From Ixodes scapularis (Eukaryota > Arthropoda > Arachnida > Ixodida > Ixodidae), in contig NW_024609835.1 of the NCBI RefSeq assembly GCF_016920785.2, forward strand, positions 22,845,108 to 22,909,107: 64,000 nt of DNA, written 5' to 3'. How positions within the stretch are numbered: position 1 is the first letter of the stretch; every line of letters begins with the position of its first letter. Below, in pieces: positions 56,183 through 64,000 of the stretch. The notes beneath the pieces are model-generated. The model was not told the DNA's origin, did no database searches, and was given only the letters and a program-made list of their open reading frames with translations. The translations under genes and the position numbers were made by a program.

Positions 56183-57772
56183 AGGGACACTGACACCCCC
56201 CAAAATTTTTTTTTCATTTTTTGCCAGGCGCTTTATTATGGTGTCGGGGGACTACCCAATTAATATTTTGCCACAGAGTAGCGTATTTTTTTAATAAAGC
56301 CAAAAGACGCAACTGCTCGAAACCGAAACCGAAACCCGACGGAGGTCGGAGAAGTGGAGAGAAGAGAGTGAGTGGCGGAAGTCACGTGGCTACACCCGAC
56401 CGTGCGTTTTTTTTTTTTTTTTCTCTCCTCTCCGTAGCAGACGACACGACATGCGGCGTGCGATTCTTTTGCAGTTATGTTTGTTCCGCTCGTTGTTCTG
56501 TACTCAAGATGAGTTGTTTTGTACATTGAAGAGTTGGAGATGAGTAGTGAGTGCCCGTGGTGAATTTCCATGATCGGCTCCGAAAAGAATACACCCAAGA
56601 TGTTGCGTGAAGAGCTGGCTCACATGTCCTGCATCCGAAAAAAAGTGGCATTGTGTGACAGAGTTTCCGAAAGATCATTGGGATCGGGACCAATGGCTGG
56701 CTGCAATTCCTGTAGAACAGATACGGGCACCTCGGAAAGCGGACGCTACCTGATTTATATGCTCCCTGCATTTTGTGGAAAGTGATTACATTGGGTTCGC
56801 AGGTGTCAAAACGGAAATCCCATACCATTTAATTCAGCGAAGTATCGTTTACAACATTTGTTTGTTATTTTTTGGTTTGTTTCTTCAGTGATGATTGTAA
56901 AAAAAGAAAAAGGTATGTAAACATCAGAAAATGTTTGAAAAAAAAATAATAAAGTTTCACGGGGGATCGAACCCGGTCCTACCGTGGGTGAACCGGACGT
57001 CTTTGCCACTGAGCTACTGGGGCATCTATTTTTTGGTGGATCTCTTTCCCTCCAAAAGCACTCCCGGGTCGAAGTCGGGAAGCAGCACGCTTTGGGGACA
57101 TTCGCACCTAGTAAAGAAATCGCACGCGTGCATATTCAACTCGAAGTAGACACGTCGTGCTTCACGTTTGCGCGAGCGATGTCTTCAGCCCCGAGAAGGG
57201 AGCGACGGCTCGGCGACGTCTTAGTGCAAATAGGCTTGGTGGCCGGGCGTGTCGTACGGGATGAATACCGATTCTTTTGATCAGTCCCAAATTTCTCTTT
57301 TAACGGTAGACAGAATTCGCCGGTAAAACGAACGACAGTTCTGAAATAGAGGTCCCACGCCCGTCGTCCGCTGCCATCGCCGTCCCCGCGAGTCCCACGA
57401 TACGCGAAACGACGAACGCACAGAATGCTTCCGGTTGTCTGTGGAACTTTCTTTTCAATCAACGTATTTACAGCTTTTTAGAAGCCACAAAAAATGGGTT
57501 TCATATTTGTTTCTATTTTTAATATTGAGTGTGTGCCTTCAGTGACCCACGACTTTGATTAAATTTGGTGGTCGCATCGATACCTTAGAAAATGGCCCGT
57601 GACCGCGAAAAAGAGAGTGAGCGAGACTCGAACCGGCCAGTTCTTGATCGGCGGTTTTCGGGCGGAAAGAAACCGATTTTCGAGCCGCAAATTCTGTTCT
57701 GGGTAGTTGAGCGCTCATATGTCACGTACAACTAAAAACCTCGGCGAGCATAAATACCCTGTCAGTGTCCCT
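56183..57772. mobile_element. Nested 1.59-kb TTAA element
   Basis: It starts AGGGACACTGACACCCCCCA and ends CCTGTCAGTGTCCCT, so the terminal 12-14 bases are inverted repeats. TTAA lies on both sides (56,179-56,182 and 57,773-57,776). TTAA duplications are typical of piggyBac and Kolobok elements. No transposase is visible; the interior has GC-rich non-coding blocks and a tRNA-like sequence. Superfamily not assigned. Confidence 0.82.
56930..57022 (-). mobile_element. tRNA-derived SINE (head and short tail)
   Basis: Minus strand from 57,022: a box A-like TAGCTCAGTGGCAA and a box B GGTTCGATCCC about 30 bases apart, then a T-rich end at about 56,935-56,950. The cloverleaf is imperfect (anticodon and acceptor stems mispair), so it is a tRNA-derived SINE or tRNA pseudogene rather than a working tRNA gene. 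It lies inside the TTAA element. Confidence 0.6.
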
Positions 57773-58086
57773 TTAACGCAGTGGAAGCTAAGCTCTCACA
57801 CGCCTTTCCCCCATTGTGTCGCCCATGGCCCCCTTTTGTGGAAAAATTAGCGCAGTGGAGGGTACGCTCTCACGTGCCCTTTCCCCATTATGTCTGGCCA
57901 AGTAATGTCGGTGCAAGTCATGTATTCAGAGGTTGCTGTGGTTCCTGCAAGACACTGCCAACATCCGTGTCGTACAGGGCTACTGACCCTTCAGAACTGA
58001 GATGTGTTCCTTGTTATCTGTTTAGTTTCCATGGGCTTTTGGGGAAACGGAAAAATGGTTTTGTTGGCGGGGGAGTTTTTCGGCTG

Positions 58087-58096
58087 TATATAAAAG
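58087..58096 (+). promoter_or_regulatory. TATA box of the hAT element
   Basis: TATATAAAAG lies 131 bp before the ATG at 58,218 and 315 bp after the end of the nested TTAA element. Its position suits the hAT promoter. Confidence 0.5.
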
Positions 58097-58217
58097 GACC
58101 GTTCTGTACAAAAATTAGCAGTCGTGTTTGAGAAAGCGCGTCCGTCCCGCGTCTGCGGGTTTTCTCAACGTGACACTTGCTTCCCTTCGTCGTCACGCGG
58201 AGTAGAAGGCCACCAGG

Positions 58218-58385
58218 ATGGGAAGTAAGCGGAAAGCTCAGTATGACTACGCTACAGATTTCATGGATGAATCGTCGTTCTGGTTCCGCGTGCCAATTGT
58301 TAATCCGTGCATAAACGTGGAGCTGCCAGGGGGATTTGTGCCTTATGAAAGTATCTATCGGCTGGTCCTCCGAGACGAGAGCTAG
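58218..58385 (+). CDS. Short ORF in the hAT element (55 aa)
   Basis: ATG at 58,218 in a good context (CACCAGGATGG) opens MGSKRKAQYDYATDFMDESS and ends VLRDES at a TAG. No domain is recognised. It may be the remains of the N-terminus of the transposase, joined to the C-terminal remnant 50 bp downstream by an internal deletion. Being short, it may not make a stable product. Confidence 0.4.
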   Translation: MGSKRKAQYDYATDFMDESSFWFRVPIVNPCINVELPGGFVPYESIYRLVLRDES

Positions 58386-58432
58386 CTGAGTGACCTAGAA
58401 TCAGAGTTTCTTTGTTACCGCCAGTATGCTGT

Positions 58433-58652
58433 GACTAGCACCGTTGATCCAGTGTTATTTTGGAAACTTCATTTACCTCACTGACCACTACTGTCCCAAG
58501 CCTCGCTGGACATTTTGGGACTTCTTCTGTCCAGCGCAAATGTGGAGTGTGCGTTTTCAAAATTTCGGGTTGTGAACCGCAAGGAACGTGCTGCCATGAC
58601 GGACGCAAGCCTCTCGAAGTATGCTTACATCTACTATAATAACCAAGTGTGA
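58433..58652 (+). pseudogene. hAT transposase C-terminal dimerisation domain remnant
   Basis: Reading PLLSQASLDILGLLLSSANV, ECAFSKFRVVNRKERAAMTD and ASLSKYAYIYYNNQV then TGA, this is the hAT family C-terminal motif (LSxxALxLLxxSSANVERxFS, then LS-x-x-Y). An in-frame TGA lies near its start, after KLHLPH. The catalytic part upstream is absent. Confidence 0.82.
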
Positions 58653-59339
58653 AAAATATATGCTTCCTCGAGAAGTGTATGAAATATATGCATAAAATTG
58701 GAACTCTCTGTCTGTGATCAATTGCATTTTTTTCCACCGATAATCACCGATTTTAGCCTCGTCGTGAGACATTCCACCGAAATACACCGGTGTTTCGAAA
58801 ATAAATAAACACCGAAAAACATCCGCCGATTTTTCTCACAAATAAACACCGGAAAGTACACACCCTACTTATAATGCGTATTTGTTTGGGATATTGTGAA
58901 TAAGCCTCTTGACAATGTTTTCCAGCGGAGTCGCATACGGAACCATCTTGTAAGCATCCCCCTTGACTCTTATTTCGGTGACTTTCTCATACACGAGAGA
59001 ATTTTAAAGCACCGGAGTTGTCACAATGAGATTGTTTTGCTCGTTGTTGAAACAAAAAAACATTGCGACTATAACTTCTTTGGAAACGTTCAGTCCACCC
59101 CAAAGTCGAAAAACGACCTTCACAATGTTTTCTGGAAGCTTCGGAGGCCTCAAAGTTTTTTTGGGTCGCGCCCGGCTTTTCCACCTGTTTTGTTTTTCGC
59201 CAAAAGTATGTTTTGGCAGAAAACCGGCAGTTAGGCTTAGTGCCTCCTTCTCTTTGCGCATCTTGATGCTGACATTTGACCAACTCGCCGGCTTGCATTG
59301 AAACTCCTCGGGAGAAATTGTCTCGCCTTCTACCTCTAC

Positions 59340-60221
59340 TAGGGTGACCACCCGTCCCGCGACTCGCGGGACTGTGCCGCATTCAGGGCTCGTGTCCCGC
59401 GTCCCGCAAGAAATTCCAAAATCTTCAAAAAGTCCCGCATTTCACATTGTCGTAACATTCACTGCGCAAATTATGGCGCTTCTGAACAACGGGCAACGGG
59501 GAACCGCGGAGGTCGCTGATAAATGTGTGAATCTCAATGGTATGTCATTTTCTTGCCAAGCAATGCGGGAAGCAACTGTCGTTCTTGCAGAAACTGACGC
59601 ACATGTGCCGTTGTGCCTCTCCCCTTGATGGCAAAATATTGCAAGGGACAATAGCTCACCAAAAGCTGAAAAATAAACTATTGTAATTACTTGCAAATCA
59701 TACTCCATCATGCAAAAGAATTGTGGTAAAAAGATTTTTTTTTTTAGTGAAGACGGTTACAGAAGGCAAAAAACCTGCAACTCACAACGGTAAAAAAAAA
59801 AGAAAATACAACATAAGGTTTAGTTTTTGTGCAGAAGCATGTTAATATAAAAGTAAGTACCGACAGGAAACAATAAGCCAAAAATATTTACTGTTTTTTT
59901 TATTTCCTTTTGATGCATTGGGGTCTGGTGCAGTCGATCTTTATGTTTTCAACTTAGATACTTTTAATAAAACATTTTCCATTACAAATAAACAAAAGTA
60001 TGTCACTGTGATTGAAACTTATCTTAGTTTAATTGCCGCGTACAATTTTCAGGTGTATAATACGGTTTCGGACAGCACAGGATTTCAGGGTGTGCGCGTT
60101 GGTGAATTGCCCTTAATACTTATTTCTTGAGTCGTGAAAATACCGTCCTCCTCTTACTCCCTCCCTCCCCACCCCCCTTCAGGGTGTCCCGCATTCCACC
60201 GGCAGGAAGGTGGTCACTCTA
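59340..60221. mobile_element. hAT-type element, 882 bp, inserted in LINE ORF1
   Basis: Inverted ends TAGGGTGACCACC at 59,340 and, inverted, TAGAGTGACCACC at 60,221. The flanks ACCTCTAC (59,332-59,339) and ACCTCCAC (60,222-60,229) form an 8-bp duplication with one mismatch. Both ends continue into GTCCCGC-rich sub-terminal sequence. No transposase frame was found. The flanking LINE ORF1 frame is continuous when the element is removed. Confidence 0.85.
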
Positions 60222-60289
60222 ACCTCCACGACGCCTTTTCCAGCGGTTCAGCGAGGTCTAGTATCTATTGCGGGGTCTTGAATGTCCAT

Positions 60290-61029
60290 TTCGACGTCGG
60301 CGTCCACTCACCCAAACATTTGATATCCGAGGGTTCTTCTCGCGTTCCACCGCATGTTGGTGGTGAAATTTTGGACCTACAGTGCAAAGGTCCGCCGAAA
60401 ACTTAAAAAGTACACGGAGCCCATGTGTGTGATACGTCTTGCCCTTTTGTTCTTCTTCCTCCGCTGAGTAAGCAAATACAAGAAAGTTTAGCTGGTTTGA
60501 TATAGCCTCCGTCCGGAACAGTCGCTACATTGGCAAGCAGATTCAGGCTGACGCCCTTAACATATTTGTTTTCCCATCAAACATAGAAGTAATGGCATGT
60601 GCTTCATCAGCACTTCCAGCTCCTGGGGGTGCACACTGGTGATTCATTCAAACTACAGGAAAACCGAAGATGGAAATGTCTAGCAATGAGAGTACTTTAG
60701 TACAAGCTGTTCAGTGTTCCTCACTTACTTCCTTCGCCTCTGACGGCGCAGAGTAGACTTCGAAAATGTCTGCCGCTGCATTCCATTTCTGCCTTGCAGC
60801 AAATGTCCTCTCCATAGAGTCCTTGACGTTCAGAACATTGGGACTCAGTTTCGCCTACTCCTTCTACATTGCAACTATCTTTGCCTTCACGCTCAGTTGG
60901 TCTTCCACAGCCGCAACATTTCCTGGCTGGAAAAGTGAAAATTTTGAAGCATATTGTTAACATGCAAATTCAGTAGTAGAGGCTAAATTGATGTAGTGCT
61001 TCAGAAATGAGCAAGTCGAATTGAGCTAG
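60290..61029. other. No confident gene
   Basis: On the minus strand at about 60,930-60,740 a frame with KDSMERTFAARQKWNAAADI and FEVYSAPSEAKE is open apart from two stops and might be a decayed helical region of a transposon protein. No family was assigned. Confidence 0.35.
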
Positions 61030-61325
61030 TTGAAAATAAGCTCTTTTTTTTATAGAAGTAACAGGAAGAAAGCACAAAACGAACAGAAGGACGAAAACAG
61101 ACATGTACAAGCTTTCAGTTTGCAATAACATATATTTGACGCCAGCGAACTCTGCACCAACAAACGTCAGTGGGGAAGGGGAGACGGAGCAAGACGGAGA
61201 AGAAAAGAAAAGGGGCAGGGGTGCGAGAGGGAAGAGAACGGGGGACAAGAGAAAATAGCATCTTTGCATGCGGAAAAAATTTGACGACCGAAGGCCGATA
61301 GAAGGGCGAGCTTGTTCAAGGTGGT

Positions 61326-62588
61326 CACCACCTGGGGTTGAGACTAGCAACTGGTGCTTTCCGAACATCCCCTGTCTCCAGTTTATATGCAGAAGCTAAT
61401 GAGCTATCACTGAACAAACGACGAACTTATCTTAGCCTAACGTATGCTTTTAAGATTGTGGCTGACCCTCAACACCCTACTTATTCTTCCCTTACAAGGT
61501 CGAGATTTTCCCGTCTCTTTAACAAGCCAAGCATTGTGACACCATTAAGCTCCCGCATTGAAGAACTTTGCACTTCACTGCATCTTTCATTGGACCAGGT
61601 CGGCCTCATTCGAAATGTCGACAACCGTATTCCACCCTGGAAGACACTGCCAGTTGCCTGTGACTGGTCGCTCACAAAATTTAACAAACATGGCATTTCC
61701 CATGCTGTAATACTGCAAGAGTTTTGTGAAGTACAAATCAAGTATGATGGTTATTTTCACGTTTACACAGATGGCGCCAAGACTTCATCCTTCGTTGGCT
61801 GCGCTGTGTATTCAGAACGCTTCTCTAAAGTTAAGCGACTTAATTCATTTGCTAGCATTTTTACTGCAGAACTTTATGCAGTATCAATGGCAATAGACTA
61901 CATTCTACATAAGAAAATAACTAGGGCTGTTCTTTTTGTTGATTCTCAAAGTGTGATTGTTGCAGTTTGCTCTGTTAAAGACACTAAAAACATGCTTGTA
62001 CAACAAATTCAGAGTAAACTCAACGCTGCTCTACATGATGGTCAAAGCATAACATTTTGTTGGGTTCCTAGTCACGTTGGCATAGAGGGCAACGAGAAGG
62101 CCGACAGGCTTGCAGGGTCTGTGGGAAACCTTGTCCAATCGTCTTTCTGTTTACCATATCAGGATATAAAGCCTTTAGTAAAGTCATCACTTTTTCGTTG
62201 TTGGCAGTTGGAATGGGACAGGGAGTGCGAAAACAAGCTCCACGTTACAAAGCCTGTTCTTGGAGCTTGGGAAAGCTCTTCCTGCAAGAGTCGTCTTTAT
62301 GAAACCTTGCTGTGCCGTCTGAGAATTGGGCATTCTTTCATCACTCATAAGTACCTACTTTGGGGGGAAGATCCTCCTATTTGTGATCAGTGTGGTGATT
62401 CTCTTACAATCTTGCATATCTTGTGGTCCTGTCCCGCTCTGGAGCCCAAGCATCGTATTTATTTTCCCGAGTTGTTTCAACAACAGATCCCGTTTCATCC
62501 GGCCCTCCTGCTGGGGGAGAATCCCATAGTCCCTTTTAGCAGGGTAATAGACTTTCTTACTAGCATTGGCATTTTATACCAAATATAG
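61326..62588 (+). CDS. LINE ORF2 C-terminal part: RT end, RNase H, Cys/His motif (intact)
   Basis: The frame is open from the truncation point (HLGLRLATGAFRTSPV) to TAG at 62,586-62,588. RNase H catalytic residues are all present: D in FHVYTDGAKT (about 61,770), E in FTAELYAVSM (61,868), D in VLFVDSQSV (61,938), D in WVPSHVGIEGNEKADRLAG (62,100). A C-x2-C...H-x4-C motif (CDQCGDSLTILHILWSC) follows at about 62,385. The RT catalytic box is missing through 5' truncation, so the copy cannot move alone. RNase H in this position points to the I superclade. No start codon is needed; this is a truncated copy of a larger ORF. Confidence 0.92.
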   Translation, partial: HHLGLRLATGAFRTSPVSSLYAEANELSLNKRRTYLSLTYAFKIVADPQHPTYSSLTRSRFSRLFNKPSIVTPLSSRIEELCTSLHLSLDQVGLIRNVDNRIPPWKTLPVACDWSLTKFNKHGISHAVILQEFCEVQIKYDGYFHVYTDGAKTSSFVGCAVYSERFSKVKRLNSFASIFTAELYAVSMAIDYILHKKITRAVLFVDSQSVIVAVCSVKDTKNMLVQQIQSKLNAALHDGQSITFCWVPSHVGIEGNEKADRLAGSVGNLVQSSFCLPYQDIKPLVKSSLFRCWQLEWDRECENKLHVTKPVLGAWESSSCKSRLYETLLCRLRIGHSFITHKYLLWGEDPPICDQCGDSLTILHILWSCPALEPKHRIYFPELFQQQIPFHPALLLGENPIVPFSRVIDFLTSIGILYQI

Positions 62589-62708
62589 CCTTACCAAATG
62601 CTAGGTTGCACTTTGTTAAAACTCTCACCAAAGCATGCTGATTGTCACTATCGTTTGGCGCAGATGGCCTCGTAGCTCTTGCGCCATTAAACCCCCAAAA
62701 TCAATCAA
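61326..62708 (+). mobile_element. Recent 5'-truncated I-like LINE with 14-bp duplication
   Basis: TTGTTCAAGGTGGT occurs exactly at 61,312-61,325 and again at 62,709-62,722. Between them lies a LINE 3' end: the RT C-terminus, RNase H, a Cys/His motif, a stop, and a tail ending GCGCCATTAAACCCCCAAAA then TCAATCAA. The exact duplication and an undamaged frame indicate a recent insertion, in the opposite orientation to the Penelope-like element it interrupts. Confidence 0.93.
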
Positions 62709-64000
62709 TTGTTCAAGGTGGTGCAGGTGGAGTCCGGAGAAACGCCAGCCTCGGAAACGCAAGTTCCGGCTTAGTCAACGTGAGGGGGGATGCTATATTT
62801 CTGTTGGTTGTCGTCATCCTATAATCCTCAATTATTTCTCTCCTGTAGCACTCGTGGTGTCCCCCGGCCAGTTTAGTCTCGTTAAACATTGGGGTACATG
62901 CCTGGCAATCCCTGCCGTGAGCTATAATAGGATGAAATGACCGCTCTGGCTGTGATGCGCATTCTATGTTGTGTTCGCAAAGGTGATCAGTTAGGCATTG
63001 GCCTGTTCGGCGGATATATTCCGCACCACAAGTCACAAGAATCGAGATCTCTTCTTTTGCGTATCGAATAAATTGAGAGCCGTGTTTTTTTTACACGCTG
63101 GGGGGAACCGACGCCGTTAACCAGTTTGCACTTGGAGCCCAGTCTTAACCTGCATTTTTAAATGACCTTGGTGCCGTAGCAAGACGCTAGATACTTGACG
63201 CGGTGCGCCACGTTAAGGCTGAACTCCATGGGACGAATACGCTGCAAATAACCGACGAATTTTGCCTGGCGGCTTTTGCTCTGCGCGTGGAATGAACACA
63301 GTAACTGCTACGTCGCGCGCAAAGCAAGTGTTCCATTAAGCGGCGTTCGCCAGTTATCGGTCACATAATTCGTTCCCTGGAGTTCAGCCTTTATGCGTGT
63401 AGGGAATGCAGGCCGTAACACTACCCGGAGCAGCACGCAAAGTGTGGGGGTTCGATTTACGATGAGCCTCTGCGTAGCAGGACTGAGAAGATCCATCAGG
63501 TAACCGGCATTCAGAAGGTGGTTTAATTGCGTTTGTATATTCGAGGCTGGGTGGTGGCTGCACGACCTACTGTGCGCAGAGGAAGTCAACGATGTGACCA
63601 CCCCTGTCTTAACGAACCTGGAATGGGAGCTAGAAAATGGGAGAACTGGTTTCCCCAATTGTTGGCGAAATGCCCAGCAGATACCCGTCGCTGTCGTATT
63701 CAACCTGGTGTCTAACTATTGCAGTCCCTCCTCCATGGGATCCTCCCTCTTAAAGCTGAGGTTGCCTGCTGCGCTAAGAAAGCAAGGCGAAATAGAGTGG
63801 ACCAGAATTCCTGTGGGGTGAATTACAAGGTAGTCACCACCATACCGCACCACCTGACACCCGGGCATGATACTCCGAGATTCCCCGTTGATCGCCCTAT
63901 CCACGAAGGAAAAATAGACCCCCGATGCATACACCTGATTTTTGAATGAACACCTCTCTGTTCTGTTCAGTCAATGTAGAGCGGAGGTGAAGCTGGAGCA

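Larger units (their letters stand above)
55895..58867 (+). mobile_element. hAT element, 2,973 bp, with perfect 8-bp duplication
   Basis: The ends are inverted: TAGGGTGTGTATTTTCCGGT at 55,895 and, inverted, TAGGGTGTGTACTTTCCGGT at 58,867. CTTATAAT is duplicated at 55,887-55,894 and 58,868-58,875. Sub-terminal repeats of (A)AAAACCGAAAAACACCGxT recur in the first 140 bp and ACCGAAAxACACCG in the last 110 bp. Coding content is a short N-terminal ORF (58,218-58,385) and a decayed hAT dimerisation-domain end (58,433-58,652); the transposase core is missing. A 1,590-bp TTAA element is nested at 56,183-57,772. Confidence 0.92.
55870..60289 (-). pseudogene. LINE ORF1, split by two hAT elements
   Basis: Three minus-strand pieces read in order. 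Piece 1 (60,289-60,222) starts MDIQDPAIDT and reaches GKGVVEV. Piece 2 (59,339-58,868) has ISPEEFQCKPASW, RPPKLPENIVKVVFRLWGGL then NVSKE, a near-match to the LPxxDxKIVxRPxGGL block of tick/arthropod LINE ORF1, then YKMVPYATPLENIVKRL. Piece 3 (below 55,894) has VNARNPSLT. The hAT at 59,340-60,221 separates pieces 1 and 2; the hAT at 55,895-58,867 separates 2 and 3. Stops and frame changes occur within the pieces. The target duplications and continuous protein order show one original insertion. Confidence 0.72.
61030..64000 (-). mobile_element. Penelope-like element (runs off the window), split by a LINE
   Basis: Minus strand. At 63,934-63,716 a reverse transcriptase palm piece reads CQVVRYGGDYLVI, where RYVDDYLV is usual, so the catalytic aspartates are damaged. 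At 63,700-63,450 SSAHSRSCSHH and LNHLLNAGYLMDLLS match the post-RT block of Penelope-like elements. At 63,036-62,800 AEYIRRTGQCLTDHLCEHN and HGRDCQACTPMFNET, followed by REIIEDYRM, form the GIY-YIG endonuclease with its Cys/His insert. The 3' part continues beyond the inserted LINE at 61,311-61,030. Duplication of the LINE target shows the split. The 5' end is outside the window. Confidence 0.82.

Noticed and set aside
56953..57022. A functional tRNA gene on the minus strand
   Set aside because: Box A and box B are present, but the anticodon and acceptor stems mispair and a T-rich tail follows, so a SINE is more likely.
1..64000. CRISPR arrays, operons, ribosome binding sites or bacterial genes
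   Set aside because: No spaced direct-repeat array and no bacterial gene organisation. Spliced genes and retroelements show nuclear eukaryotic DNA.

Overview
The window looks like repeat-dense nuclear DNA from an animal, most likely an arthropod. GT-AG introns, LINEs, Penelope-like, BEL/Pao and Gypsy retroelements, and P, hAT, Harbinger, Tc1/mariner and EnSpm-like DNA transposons are all visible. The repeat mix and LINE tails (GCGCCATTAAA, CAATCAAT) recall tick genomes, but that is recollection, not proof. I found no ordinary single-copy host gene with confidence. Almost everything recognisable is transposon-derived.

Layout. 0-1 kb: GC-rich LTR-like repeat. 1.1-4.3 kb: intronless, decayed P-element-like transposase (minus), split by a 1.54-kb TIR element that carries two convergent first exons (SWIM-type on plus, THAP on minus). 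6.3-12.4 kb: complete but degenerate BEL/Pao retrotransposon inserted in a small TIR element. 12.8-13.7 kb: EnSpm-like fragment. 16.5-18.7 kb: PIF/Harbinger transposase. 19.9-24.1 kb: foldback MITE, truncated hAT-like copy, Gypsy pol end plus LTR, P-like C-terminal fragment. 24.1-26.0 kb: LINE. 27.4-31.1 kb: repeat-associated ORF and a second EnSpm-like transposase. 32-38 kb: MITE and a hAT-like element with a nested TIR element. 39.4-40.9 kb: Tc1/mariner. 43-44.6 kb: two LINE ends.

45.0-51.3 kb holds the most notable object: a complete P-element-like transposon with 33-bp terminal inverted repeats, a 7-bp target duplication and a transposase gene on the minus strand. I can splice that gene through ten exons with no stop or frameshift (1,046 residues). 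It starts with a THAP zinc finger and keeps three candidate catalytic acidic residues. Smaller elements have landed in its non-coding parts.

51.5-64 kb: LINE fragments; two candidate exons of an unknown gene; a long foldback element; a nest in which a LINE ORF1 is split by two hAT elements, one of which is split by a TTAA element that holds a tRNA-derived SINE; and a Penelope-like element split by a recent 5'-truncated LINE with intact RNase H.

The elements do not form a pathway. They record successive insertions whose order can be read from target-site duplications, in one case checked against an intact copy inside the window. Gene models are by eye. Boundaries without a stated duplication are approximate.
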